Origin: an uncultured Eubacterium sp.
GTDB lineage: Bacteria > Bacillota > Clostridia > Oscillospirales > Acutalibacteraceae
Length of the DNA: 64,000 nt
NCBI GenBank assembly: GCA_910577195.1
Contig: CAJTLP010000003.1
Location: forward strand, 1 to 64,000
Direction: 5' to 3'
Position numbers and translations under genes: made by a program. The notes beneath the pieces were generated by a model, which searched no databases, was not told where the DNA came from, and was given only the letters and a program-made list of their open reading frames with translations. Every line of letters begins with the position of its first letter. Positions within the stretch are counted from its first letter, which is position 1. Of this stretch, positions 1-6,696 are shown in pieces.

Positions 1-176
1 TGGTTGATATGGATGTATTATCAGCAGAAATGATAAAAGTAAACGGAATGGATGTTTTAATATTTGAACAAACAAATGGCTGTACTATTCAATATAAAGA
101 TAATTTAACAGAATATAGTATTTATCTAAAAAGTGATATTAAATCAGCAATTCAATTTGCAAAATCAATAAAGTAA
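1..176 (+). CDS. C-terminal tail of a truncated protein (DUF4367-like)
   Basis: Only the last 57 codons are in the window, in the frame starting at base 3, and they end with TAA at 174-176. The tail has the pattern VNGMDVLIFEQ, then TIQYKDN, then YSIYLKSD, then AIQFAKSIK. This resembles the C-terminal DUF4367 domain found in Firmicutes lipoproteins and anti-sigma-like proteins. The match is made by eye on a short fragment. The next gene starts 14 bases downstream on the same strand, so the two are probably co-transcribed. Confidence 0.5.
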   Translation, partial: VDMDVLSAEMIKVNGMDVLIFEQTNGCTIQYKDNLTEYSIYLKSDIKSAIQFAKSIK

Positions 177-190
177 AGGAAGGTATTTCA

Positions 191-1276
191 ATGAAAAAAT
201 ATTTATCAATAATCTTATCTACAGTAATTGCAATAACTTGCCTTATTCCGTTTGCAGGATGTGGGAATAAAGATATACCGAATAATAAAAGTGTTCAAAA
301 AGCAGAAATCGGTATCATTGAAACAACCGGCTATAAAAACAAATCCTATATTCATTTTTATGACAGCAATTTGAATTTCTTATATAAAGAAGAAAATAAT
401 TATGCATCATTGAGTGATTCATGGGATGATGCTATATGTCACAATAACATATTATTTTCAATACCAAAAGGAACCTTCGAAAAACAAGATGAAAAATGTA
501 TTGTAGAATATAATATCAAAACCGATAAATATGAAGAATATGATATGAATTTGTATTCAATGAATGAACTTGCAGTTTCAAATAATTATATTTTTGGAGT
601 AAATACAATTAATTCTATTTCAACTATTTCAAGAAAAATGATCGGACAATCAGAAGAGGTTCCTCTTATAAAAGAATTTCCTGATGAATACATTTTTGAA
701 ATGATTGTATTGGATGAGGATTTATACTGTTTTTCATCCGATTCTAAAGATAACTCGGTCCATTTTAAGCAATTATCTATTGATGACTTATCGGTAATTG
801 AGGATTATGATATAACCGAATTTGGAAGCCCTGCCGATATGCTAAAAGTAGGCAATGATATTTATTTCACAAATCAATACACGGATGCAGATTCAGGTAT
901 TCCCAGCAATAAGATTACCGTATATGACAGTGAGAAAAAGAGCTTTTCACAAATTGAGTTAAGTGAAAACAATCCGAACGATATTCTTAAGTATAACAAT
1001 TTGTTGATTATTTCCCACTTTGACAGAGTGCAGGCAATTGGCAATAAAATCACAATATACAATCTTTCGGATGATAGGGTTGAAAGAGTAATTAATTTAA
1101 ATCATGATGCCGTTCAATGTATACTTAAGGATAATTTTCTTTATGTTTTGAGTCATGATTCCATTTCAAAATATCTTATAACGGATAATGATTTAAAAGA
1201 AATCAGTACTTCAAAAGTTAATATGCAAACTGGGAATACCTATTTTTATTTGTCTTCTGTTTTCTCATGTAACTAA
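191..1276 (+). CDS. Putative lipoprotein, beta-propeller-like
   Basis: A 361-residue protein of unknown function. The N-terminus is a lipoprotein signal: KK at residues 2-3, a hydrophobic stretch, then a lipobox ending PFAGC with the lipidated Cys near residue 24. The mature part has repeated short beta-rich stretches (YNIKTDKYEEYD, VYDSEKKSFSQIEL, IYNLSDDRVERVINL). These resemble blades of a beta-propeller that reads out as an extracytoplasmic sensor or binding domain. The start is supported by AAGGAAGG at 177-183. The gene is very AT-rich, like the mobile element downstream, and a hairpin terminator lies at 1349. No enzyme motif is visible. Fold and role are inference. Confidence 0.7.
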   Translation: MKKYLSIILSTVIAITCLIPFAGCGNKDIPNNKSVQKAEIGIIETTGYKNKSYIHFYDSNLNFLYKEENNYASLSDSWDDAICHNNILFSIPKGTFEKQDEKCIVEYNIKTDKYEEYDMNLYSMNELAVSNNYIFGVNTINSISTISRKMIGQSEEVPLIKEFPDEYIFEMIVLDEDLYCFSSDSKDNSVHFKQLSIDDLSVIEDYDITEFGSPADMLKVGNDIYFTNQYTDADSGIPSNKITVYDSEKKSFSQIELSENNPNDILKYNNLLIISHFDRVQAIGNKITIYNLSDDRVERVINLNHDAVQCILKDNFLYVLSHDSISKYLITDNDLKEISTSKVNMQTGNTYFYLSSVFSCN

Positions 1277-1348
1277 AAGGTCGAACACTATACTTATTTA
1301 ACAGCTTTTATAGGATATTAAAAACTTTACAACACTTATGATAATTAT

Positions 1349-1392
1349 AAAAGCAACGATAGGGAGTAAATTCTTACCGTTGCTTTTATGTT
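1349..1392. terminator. Intrinsic terminator after the lipoprotein gene
   Basis: AAAAGCAACG (1349-1358) is repeated inverted as CGTTGCTTTT (1378-1387), with a 19-base loop and T-rich flanks on both sides. It lies about 70 bases after the lipoprotein stop codon. Confidence 0.6.
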
Positions 1393-1453
1393 GCTTTTTG
1401 CCAACATCAACATATTTATACAAAATTTTAATCATTTTTTATATACTATAGTA

Positions 1454-1494
1454 TTAAAGCAGTTTGCCAAATATGACAAACTGCTTTAAAGGTT
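1454..1494. terminator. Hairpin, probable bidirectional terminator
   Basis: TTAAAGCAGTTTG (1454-1466) is perfectly inverted at 1477-1489 with a 10-base loop. T-rich sequence follows on the plus side. On the minus side the hairpin directly follows the stop codon of the remnant at 1495-1611. Confidence 0.5.
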
Positions 1495-1611
1495 TTATTT
1501 ATGAGTATCCATTATTAATTTACTGAATTGCTTGTATTCGCATTCAAGCGTGAAGGCTGCTTTTATAAGTTCAAAGTTAACATCACTATATAATCCTGCT
1601 TGATGAACCTT
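1495..1611 (-). pseudogene. Unidentified 3' gene remnant
   Basis: Read on the minus strand there is an open frame of about 38 codons ending at a stop codon at 1495-1497. Its last residues run DVNFELIKAAFTLECEYK and then QFSKLIMDTHK. The composition looks protein-like rather than random, and a terminator-like hairpin lies just past the stop. The frame has no start signal, and beyond about 1590 it overlaps the ABC-ATPase remnant read on the other strand. It is therefore best seen as the 3' end of a gene cut by an insertion or deletion. I do not recognise the family. Confidence 0.35.
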
Positions 1612-1805
1612 TTAACGCATTGGATATGGCTAATTCAAAGGTTTTAAGGAGTGTAATTGAAAATGAAAAAAAGAATGGTAAAATTATAATAATTGTAGCA
1701 CATAACCTGTCAAATGATTTATTAGATTTATTTGATTACCAAATACAAATGGAAAAATTATTAAAATTGCTCAAATTCAAATGTAATATTTTGATTGCAA
1801 AATGA
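1590..1805 (+). pseudogene. Remnant of an ABC-transporter ATPase (C-terminal part)
   Basis: From about 1593 the plus strand reads ILLDEPFNALD, the Walker B motif and D-loop of an ABC ATPase. It continues through KNGKIIIIVAHN, the region with the H-loop histidine. The Walker A and signature motifs upstream are missing, because the frame is closed by TAA at 1578. Near 1750 the frame shifts: the other frame continues GKIIKIAQIQM and then TAA, a typical ATPase end. The gene is thus truncated at its 5' end and probably frameshifted at its 3' end. It is non-functional. Confidence 0.7.
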
Positions 1806-1835
1806 TTTAATAATTCAATTATTTGTTAAAGTTTA

Positions 1836-1864
1836 TTGACAGTTTCTCAAATATCTGCTAATAT
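1836..1864 (+). promoter_or_regulatory. Promoter of the mobilization operon leader
   Basis: TTGACA at 1836-1841 and TAATAT at 1859-1864 are separated by 17 bases, close to the vegetative sigma consensus. Transcription would start near 1871, giving an untranslated leader of more than 300 bases before the relaxase gene. Confidence 0.7.
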
Positions 1865-1881
1865 TTGGATATAAATTGAAT

Positions 1882-1926
1882 ATGTGTTTATGTTTTTTAG
1901 AAGGTGCAAATAGCACTAATACATAA
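1882..1926 (+). CDS. Possible 14-codon leader peptide
   Basis: ATG at 1882 opens a 14-codon frame reading MCLCFLEGANSTNT and then TAA. It lies between the promoter at 1836 and the large attenuator-like hairpin at 1978, which is where a regulatory leader peptide would be expected. No convincing Shine-Dalgarno sequence precedes it, and it may be chance. Confidence 0.3.
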   Translation: MCLCFLEGANSTNT

Positions 1927-1977
1927 TCAACTTGTTTTTAAAAGGCAGTTGAGAATTAACATACAGACTTAAATTAA

Positions 1978-2074
1978 GTCGTTTACATAGTGAGTAAACA
2001 CGCTATGCAGGCGGAGCTGAAAAGGCTCTGCTTGTTTGTGCTACTCACTTATGTAAACGGCTTTTTCTTTTTTG
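1978..2074 (+). promoter_or_regulatory. Long leader hairpin with T-tract, candidate attenuator
   Basis: Bases 1978-1996 pair with 2042-2061 to form a stem of about 19 base pairs with one bulge: GTCGTTTACAT against ATGTAAACGGC, continuing as AGTGAGTA against TACTCACT. An inner hairpin pairs AGGCGGAGC with GCTCTGCTT. The right arm runs straight into CTTTTTCTTTTTT. This has the form of a terminator inside the leader of the relaxase operon, so read-through would control its expression. Confidence 0.6.
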
Positions 2075-2121
2075 TGCTTGGCACAATATAACTTGCCCTC
2101 TGCAAGAGCCCACGACATCTT

Positions 2122-2180
2122 TGCAAAGCTTGCTTTGAAAGTGTCATAGTGAGTTACGCACTTTGAAAAAGATGCGTAAC
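2122..2180 (+). other. oriT: Candidate origin of transfer (oriT) with MobV-type nic site
   Basis: CATAGTGAG followed by TTACGCACTTTG (2145-2164) resembles the pMV158-type MobV nic region, in which the relaxase cuts AGTGTG/TTA. Here the predicted cut is after G2153. GTTACGCA (2153-2160) is perfectly inverted as TGCGTAAC (2173-2180), and CAAAG/CTTTG forms a second small hairpin just upstream. The site lies immediately before the relaxase gene, as is usual for MobV systems. The assignment rests on motif likeness and position. Confidence 0.5.
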
Positions 2181-2184
2181 AAAA

Positions 2185-3390
2185 ATGTATAGGATTGGAG
2201 ATGATAAAATCGCAAAACAAAATTATTCGGTTGCAAGAGTTGTAACCCATAACAGAGAGGATATTGGCAAATTTGAAAGGCATATCGAACGCAAAAATGA
2301 TACCTATGCAAATATGAATGTTGACCTTTCTCAATCTCATAGAAACATACAGTTTAAGAAATGTGATTGTACCTATAACGATAAATTGAATGAGATGGTA
2401 GAAAGTAAACAAGTATCCCTGCGTGGACTGAAAGCAGATGCAAAAGTCTATGATGAAATGATCTTTGATGTGAATACGGATTATTTTGAATCACACGGCG
2501 GATACGATTTTGCAAAGAAATTCTATGAGCAGGCATTTCACTTTGCCGAAAAGGAAATGGGCAGCGAATATATATTGTCTGCCGTTATGCATGCAGATGA
2601 AATTAATCTTGCTGCAAGTGATAAATATGGTTATCCTGTTTATCATTATCATTTGCATATAGTAGCACTGCCTGTTGTTCAAAAAGAAATCAAATGGTCA
2701 AAGCACTGTAAAGATAAAGCATTGGTTGGAACTGTCAAGGAGATTGTAAATCAGGTCAGCCATTCAAAGAAATGGAAATCGGAGCAAATCGTTGATGAGG
2801 GAGGAAACAAAATGCTTGTTCCCTCATACAGTCTGTTACAAGACAAGTTCTTTGAATATATGCAAAATGCCGGCTTTGATGATTTTGTAAGAGGTGAAAA
2901 AGGCAGCACAAGAGAAAATCTGTCTGTTTTGCAATATCAAATCAGCAAGGATGAGGAGAGACTGAAAGATATTCAGAAAAAGATAGAAATTATTGAGCCT
3001 GCACAAATTGAATATAAAAAGATTGATGAAATCGGAAAGCGAACTTTTACAGGCAAGGTGCAGATGTCAAGTGATGATTATGACAAGCTCACAAACCTTG
3101 CGAAAGAAGCAATATCAAGCCGAGCCGATATTCAATATTACAAAACTTTAATGTATGGTATGCAAAGACAGATTGACGATTTGCAATACAAATTTGATAA
3201 ATTGAGAAAAATATGCAGACCTTATGTTGAGGCAATAAGGATTGCACCTGAAAAGGTGAAAAAGTTTATTGATGATATTTTAGTCAAGGCAAGAGAAAAA
3301 GCAAAAGCAGAAAAAGTCAAGGAGGAAATACCTTATCCTCCGATAAGAAGAAAGCCGAAATATAAATCAAAGGAGGATTTTGAAAGATGA
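2185..3390 (+). CDS. MobV-family relaxase (Pre/Mob, TnpZ-like)
   Basis: Relaxase of the Mob/Pre (MOBV) family. Such enzymes nick one strand at oriT and lead it into a recipient. The relaxase domain covers about residues 10-240: SVARVVTHNRED at the N-terminus, HADE near residue 136, and HYHLH at 154-158, which provides metal-binding histidines. Residues 250-400 are charged and helical, probably coiled coil. The expected Shine-Dalgarno sequence, TTGGAG at 2194-2199, precedes an ATC codon (2209) rather than an ATG. Translation from ATG 2185 has no clear ribosome site, so the true start is uncertain. The stop overlaps the next gene by 4 bases (ATGA). It pairs with the recombinase as in Tn4451-type mobilizable transposons. 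Confidence 0.85.
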   Translation: MYRIGDDKIAKQNYSVARVVTHNREDIGKFERHIERKNDTYANMNVDLSQSHRNIQFKKCDCTYNDKLNEMVESKQVSLRGLKADAKVYDEMIFDVNTDYFESHGGYDFAKKFYEQAFHFAEKEMGSEYILSAVMHADEINLAASDKYGYPVYHYHLHIVALPVVQKEIKWSKHCKDKALVGTVKEIVNQVSHSKKWKSEQIVDEGGNKMLVPSYSLLQDKFFEYMQNAGFDDFVRGEKGSTRENLSVLQYQISKDEERLKDIQKKIEIIEPAQIEYKKIDEIGKRTFTGKVQMSSDDYDKLTNLAKEAISSRADIQYYKTLMYGMQRQIDDLQYKFDKLRKICRPYVEAIRIAPEKVKKFIDDILVKAREKAKAEKVKEEIPYPPIRRKPKYKSKEDFER

Positions 3391-3641
3391 TGAAACTTGA
3401 ATTGGTGAAATCTGAATATGATTATGTCAATAATCTTTTAAGTTCACAGATTGACAAACTCAAATCAATGACAAGTGAACAGCGAATGGAATGGTACAAC
3501 AATTCTTTGTTCAATAAGCCAATTAACTTTACAAAACAAATTGATAATACAGTTTACACAGTTAATACACATTTCAATGAAACTGCAAATGAAAGTGTCA
3601 ACGAAAAGATAGTCCGAATTTTGGAGCAGAGCAGTAAATAA
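3387..3641 (+). CDS. Small protein with TnpW-like C-terminus
   Basis: An 84-residue protein translationally coupled to the relaxase by an ATGA overlap. The first 50 residues are helical and charged (SSQIDKLKSMTSEQRMEW). The last 35 (VYTVNTHFNETANESVNEKI, then RILEQ) resemble the short TnpW family of Tn4451-like elements, whose pattern is Y-V-HF-ET-E-KI-R-I. TnpW has no established biochemical role. The longer N-terminal part is not typical of minimal TnpW proteins as I know them, so this may be a fusion or a longer subfamily. Context supports a role in the mobile element. Confidence 0.6.
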   Translation: MMKLELVKSEYDYVNNLLSSQIDKLKSMTSEQRMEWYNNSLFNKPINFTKQIDNTVYTVNTHFNETANESVNEKIVRILEQSSK

Positions 3642-3664
3642 TTTTATAATTATGCTTTAAAGCG

Positions 3665-3693
3665 TTGAAGTGCGATAAAGAATATGTTATGAT
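3665..3693 (+). promoter_or_regulatory. Promoter of the serine recombinase, with inverted repeat
   Basis: TTGAAG (3665-3670) and TATGAT (3688-3693) are 17 bases apart. GAATATGTT (3680-3688), which ends at the first base of the -10 box, is inverted as AACATATTC (3712-3720). The element could therefore be an operator or a leader hairpin controlling recombinase expression. Confidence 0.55.
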
Positions 3694-3739
3694 GTAGTTA
3701 ACCTACAATCAAACATATTCGGCTGTAGAAAGGAGATTT

Positions 3740-5386
3740 ATGAAAAAACAAACAGACCGAATAACTGCTCTGTATTGCCGTCTGTCAAGAGATGATGAAC
3801 AGGACGGATTATCAGGCAGTATAAAAAATCAACAATCCATATTAGAGAAATATGCAAAGGAAAACGGATTCAAAAATACAAAAGTATTCATTGATGACGG
3901 TTGGAGTGGTACGAATTTTGCAAGACCTGCTTTTATGGAAATCATGGAGCTTGCGGAACAAGGCAAAATTGAAAATCTGATTGTCAAAGACCATTCAAGG
4001 TTAGGTCGAAACAGATTAGTTGTCGGTCAACTGCTTGAAGAAGATTTTGACAGGCTTGGTGTTCGGTACATTGCCATAATGGATAATATAGACACTGCAA
4101 ACGGAATAAGTGATTTAGTACCTATGCAGGATTTATTCAATGAATGGCATGCTAAAAATACAAGCCAAAAAGTACGCAATGTACTGAAAAGCAAAGGCAA
4201 CTCAGGTAAGCCCTTAACAACCAATCCACCCTATGGTTATACCAGAGAATGGAAGATTGATGAGCAGGCTGCTGAAATCGTAAAAAGAATATATCAGCTT
4301 TGCATTCAAGGTTACGGACCGAGTCAGATTGCAAATATTCTTCGTGAGGATAAAATAATGACTCCGTCGGAATATTTGACGAGTAAAGGTATAAAGTGCA
4401 GGAAACCGCCTGAAAAGCCTTTTAACTGGTGTTCATCAATCGTTGCGAAGATACTTGAAAGGCAAGAGTATATCGGTGATACGGTTAATTTCCGAACAAC
4501 CAAGAAATCATATAAAAACAGAAAACTTATCAAAAATCCTCAAAGCGAGTGGAAAGTGTTCAAAAATACACATCCTGCCATTATCAGTGAAGAAGATTTT
4601 ATGCTTGTTCAGGAATTGAGAAAGAATAAACGCAGACCTGACCGAACTGGAATTATCAGTATGTTTTCGGGACTTGTATATTGTGCAGACTGTGGTTCAA
4701 AGCTGTATTACAGTTCATATAATAAACGTAAAGCAAATGCAGCAAGTTTTAGATGTTCATTATTTACAAAAGATACTGAACTATGTACGATGCATTATAT
4801 CAGAGAAAGGGCAATATACAATCTTGTTCTTGAGGATATGAAAAGGGTATTTTTCTTTGTAACGGCATTTGAAAAAGAGTTTGCAGAAATGCAGCTTGAT
4901 AGTTTCTCTATAGAAAGACAAAAAGAATTATCTTCACGAAAGAGAGAACTTGAAAAGTCAAAACAGCGTATCAAAGAAATTGATACACTGATTCAAAAAC
5001 TATATGAAGATAATGCTTTAGGAAAATTATCAGATGAGCGTTATGCTACAATGTCTATTTCTCTTGAAACAGAACAAAAAGAGCTTAAAGATACTGTTCC
5101 GAAAATTGAGGAAGAACTTAATTCTGAAACAAATGAAATTGATAATCTGCAAACATTTATCGGCAAGGTTAAAAGAATTACACAACCAAAAGAGCTTACT
5201 CCTGAGCTTGTTCACGAGTTCATAGAAAAGATTGTTGTATCAGCACCGACCAAGATAAATGGCAAACGCTATCAGCAGGTAGATATTTACTACAATGGTG
5301 TTGGAGTAATCAAACAGCCTACTGCTGAAGAATGGGAACAGCAATTTCAAAACAAATATTTAAATACAAAAGAAAAAACAGCATAG
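3740..5386 (+). CDS. Large serine recombinase (TnpX-like)
   Basis: A 548-residue large serine recombinase that would excise and integrate the element. Residues 8-150 are the resolvase catalytic domain, with the nucleophile Ser16 in YCRLSRDD, then DDGWSGTNF and KDHSRLGRN. Residues about 170-290 form the recombinase DNA-binding domain (PPYGYTREW, YGPSQIANIL). A zinc-ribbon domain follows (CADCG near 315, with more Cys near 335-350), then a long coiled coil. The C-terminus resembles DUF4368. The start has AAAGGAGA 9 bases upstream. The domain order matches TnpX of Tn4451, whose recombinases use GA dinucleotides as target. The gene is intact and probably active. Confidence 0.9.
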   Translation: MKKQTDRITALYCRLSRDDEQDGLSGSIKNQQSILEKYAKENGFKNTKVFIDDGWSGTNFARPAFMEIMELAEQGKIENLIVKDHSRLGRNRLVVGQLLEEDFDRLGVRYIAIMDNIDTANGISDLVPMQDLFNEWHAKNTSQKVRNVLKSKGNSGKPLTTNPPYGYTREWKIDEQAAEIVKRIYQLCIQGYGPSQIANILREDKIMTPSEYLTSKGIKCRKPPEKPFNWCSSIVAKILERQEYIGDTVNFRTTKKSYKNRKLIKNPQSEWKVFKNTHPAIISEEDFMLVQELRKNKRRPDRTGIISMFSGLVYCADCGSKLYYSSYNKRKANAASFRCSLFTKDTELCTMHYIRERAIYNLVLEDMKRVFFFVTAFEKEFAEMQLDSFSIERQKELSSRKRELEKSKQRIKEIDTLIQKLYEDNALGKLSDERYATMSISLETEQKELKDTVPKIEEELNSETNEIDNLQTFIGKVKRITQPKELTPELVHEFIEKIVVSAPTKINGKRYQQVDIYYNGVGVIKQPTAEEWEQQFQNKYLNTKEKTA

Positions 5387-5400
5387 CCAAACTATGCTGT
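5378..5400 (-). terminator. Hairpin at the recombinase 3' end
   Basis: ACAGCATAG (5378-5386) is inverted as CTATGCTGT (5392-5400), and overlaps the recombinase stop codon. The run of T lies on the minus-strand side. It would therefore best stop transcription coming from tRNA-Ser and shield the recombinase from antisense reading. Confidence 0.5.
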
Positions 5401-5413
5401 AACAACCGAACTG

Positions 5414-5453
5414 CACCTTGGGGTACACCCTCTTTATGGAGTATACCCCAATG
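5414..5453. repeat. Inverted repeat, possible right end of the mobile element
   Basis: TTGGGGTA and TACCCCAA flank a short spacer between the recombinase and tRNA-Ser. Subterminal inverted repeats next to the recombinase gene are common at the ends of such elements. I could not find a matching left end, so the exact boundary is unknown. Confidence 0.3.
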
Positions 5454-5470
5454 TGAGTACTTTTTTTGTT

Positions 5471-5559
5471 TGGCGCAGAGGGTGGGATTCGAACCCACGC
5501 GCCCTTTCGGACAAACGGTTTTCAAGACCGCCTCGTTATGACCTCTTCGATACCTCTGC
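5471..5559 (-). tRNA. tRNA-Ser (TGA)
   Basis: The minus strand folds as a tRNA with a long variable arm, as in serine tRNAs. The acceptor pairs GCAGAGG with CCTCTGC, the discriminator is G and CCA is encoded. The anticodon loop is CTTGAAA with anticodon TGA, and the T-arm is GTGGGTTCGAATCCCAC. The 3' end faces the mobile element. Confidence 0.93.
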
Positions 5560-5574
5560 GTTTATTGCTCAATA

Positions 5575-5603
5575 ATATTAACATAACCTTATCTAAATGT
5601 CAA
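5575..5603 (-). promoter_or_regulatory. Promoter of tRNA-Ser
   Basis: On the minus strand, TTGACA (plus 5598-5603) and TAATAT (plus 5575-5580) are 17 bases apart, placing the start a few bases before the tRNA. Confidence 0.7.
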
Positions 5604-5612
5604 GAAAAATTT

Positions 5613-5646
5613 TCAAAAAAATTAAAGGCTCTTAAAAAGAGCCTTT
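5613..5646 (-). terminator. Terminator of the zinc-ribbon gene
   Basis: AAAGGCTCTT (5624-5633) is inverted at 5637-5646. On the minus strand the hairpin is followed by a run of seven T. Confidence 0.75.
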
Positions 5647-5660
5647 ACATCAGTCTGATT

Positions 5661-5939
5661 TTAGTCCTCAGCCTTTATTTTTGCGAAACATTCACTGCAG
5701 TAAACAGGACGCTCGCCGTTTGGAAGAAATGGAACCTGACACTCAGCACCGCATGAAGCACATACTGCATCATGCATTGTACGTCCGTCTCTTCTTGCTT
5801 CCTTTCTCTTATTGCGGCAATCCTTACATCTCTGTGGCTCATTTACAAAGCCTTTTGATGCGAAGAATTCCTGCTCGCCGGCTGTAAATTCAAATTCAGC
5901 ACCGCAGTCCTTACAGGTTAAAGTTTTGTTTTCAAACAT
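5661..5939 (-). CDS. Zinc-ribbon protein
   Basis: A 92-residue protein with two zinc-binding units. The first is CKDCGAEFEFTAGEQEFFAS with its partner CKDC near residues 38-41. This matches the conserved short zinc-ribbon family (probable zf-trcl) of Firmicutes. The second is CASCGAECQVPFLPNG with CSEC near the C-terminus. A GTG lies three codons upstream, but the ATG at 5939 has GAGAGG 8 bases before it and is the better start. Its function is unknown; nucleic-acid binding is a guess. It has its own terminator. Confidence 0.8.
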   Translation of the reverse strand: MFENKTLTCKDCGAEFEFTAGEQEFFASKGFVNEPQRCKDCRNKRKEARRDGRTMHDAVCASCGAECQVPFLPNGERPVYCSECFAKIKAED

Positions 5940-5979
5940 TTTTGACACCTCTCAAAATAATTTATTGTCGGTTAGTGTG

Positions 5980-6552
5980 TTAAAAAGAAATACCTGAAAG
6001 CTTCTTTCTTACACGTTGTAAAGCATTATCAACTGCTTTAGGTGTTTTGCATAATCTTGCTGCAATTTCATTGTAACTACAACCGACAATGTGTAGTCTT
6101 AAGACCTCGTTTTCAAAATCCGAGAGATTTTCCTGAAGAACTTTAGTCAACAGTGAAACGCTTTCTTGGGCAATAACAATATCCTCAGCACTGGAATATC
6201 CGTTTTCAACAGGTAATTCCTCCTCCTGATATTCAATGACATTCTGAATCGGAATATCTTTTTGACGATTGAATTTTCTCAGTGAGGACTGAATGGAATT
6301 GTCAATACAGATTTTTGCATATGTCCTGAAGCTGGCACCCTTATCATTTCTGTATGATTTGATTGCAGCCAAAAGACCTATCATACCCTCCTGTATAAGA
6401 TCCTCACGCTCCATAGGGGAGTCCTTATACTTTGAAGCTATGAATTCAACAGTTTGTCTGTATCGTTCAATAACAATTTCCATATTGGTGTTGCTGCCGG
6501 ATTGCGCACCGGAAAGAACAGTGTCATCGGTTTTTATATTAAACTCAGGCAT
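5980..6552 (-). CDS. Sigma-70 family RNA polymerase sigma factor (SigH-like)
   Basis: A 190-residue sigma factor without region 1. Region 2 runs from IVIERYRQTVEFI to DKGASFRTYAKICI, with the core-binding motif DLIQEGMIGLLAAI. Region 4 near the C-terminus has the helix-turn-helix SYNEIAARLCKTPKAVDNAL followed by QRVRKKL. The layout, the EKGASF-like stretch and the VDNALQRVRKKL tail are typical of the sporulation and competence sigma-H (Spo0H) family. A GTG lies four codons upstream, but ATG 6552 sits behind AAGGTGGG and is chosen. It is transcribed from its own TTGACT/TATTAT promoter. It could be a paralogue of SigH. Confidence 0.8.
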   Translation of the reverse strand: MPEFNIKTDDTVLSGAQSGSNTNMEIVIERYRQTVEFIASKYKDSPMEREDLIQEGMIGLLAAIKSYRNDKGASFRTYAKICIDNSIQSSLRKFNRQKDIPIQNVIEYQEEELPVENGYSSAEDIVIAQESVSLLTKVLQENLSDFENEVLRLHIVGCSYNEIAARLCKTPKAVDNALQRVRKKLSGISF

Positions 6553-6573
6553 ATTCTCTCCCACCTTATTTTT

Positions 6574-6602
6574 ATAATATCAGTAAATTATAGAAAAGTC
6601 AA
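6574..6602 (-). promoter_or_regulatory. Promoter of the sigma-factor gene
   Basis: On the minus strand, TTGACT (plus 6597-6602) and TATTAT (plus 6574-6579) have a 17-base spacer, just upstream of the sigma-factor start. Confidence 0.65.
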
Positions 6603-6696
6603 CAAAAATGTTAAAGAATTAACAATGAAATTAAGCATATCGACCAAATTTGACGAATTGTTACATTGGTTTTAGTGCAAAAGTGCAAAAATTTAA

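Noticed and set aside
2041..2412. Minus-strand ORF of 123 codons over the oriT and relaxase start
   Set aside because: It lies opposite the relaxase and the leader hairpin, has no ribosome site, and its composition is not protein-like.
5332..5541. ORFs across the recombinase end and tRNA-Ser on both strands
   Set aside because: They run through the tRNA gene and the terminator hairpin; shadows of RNA genes.
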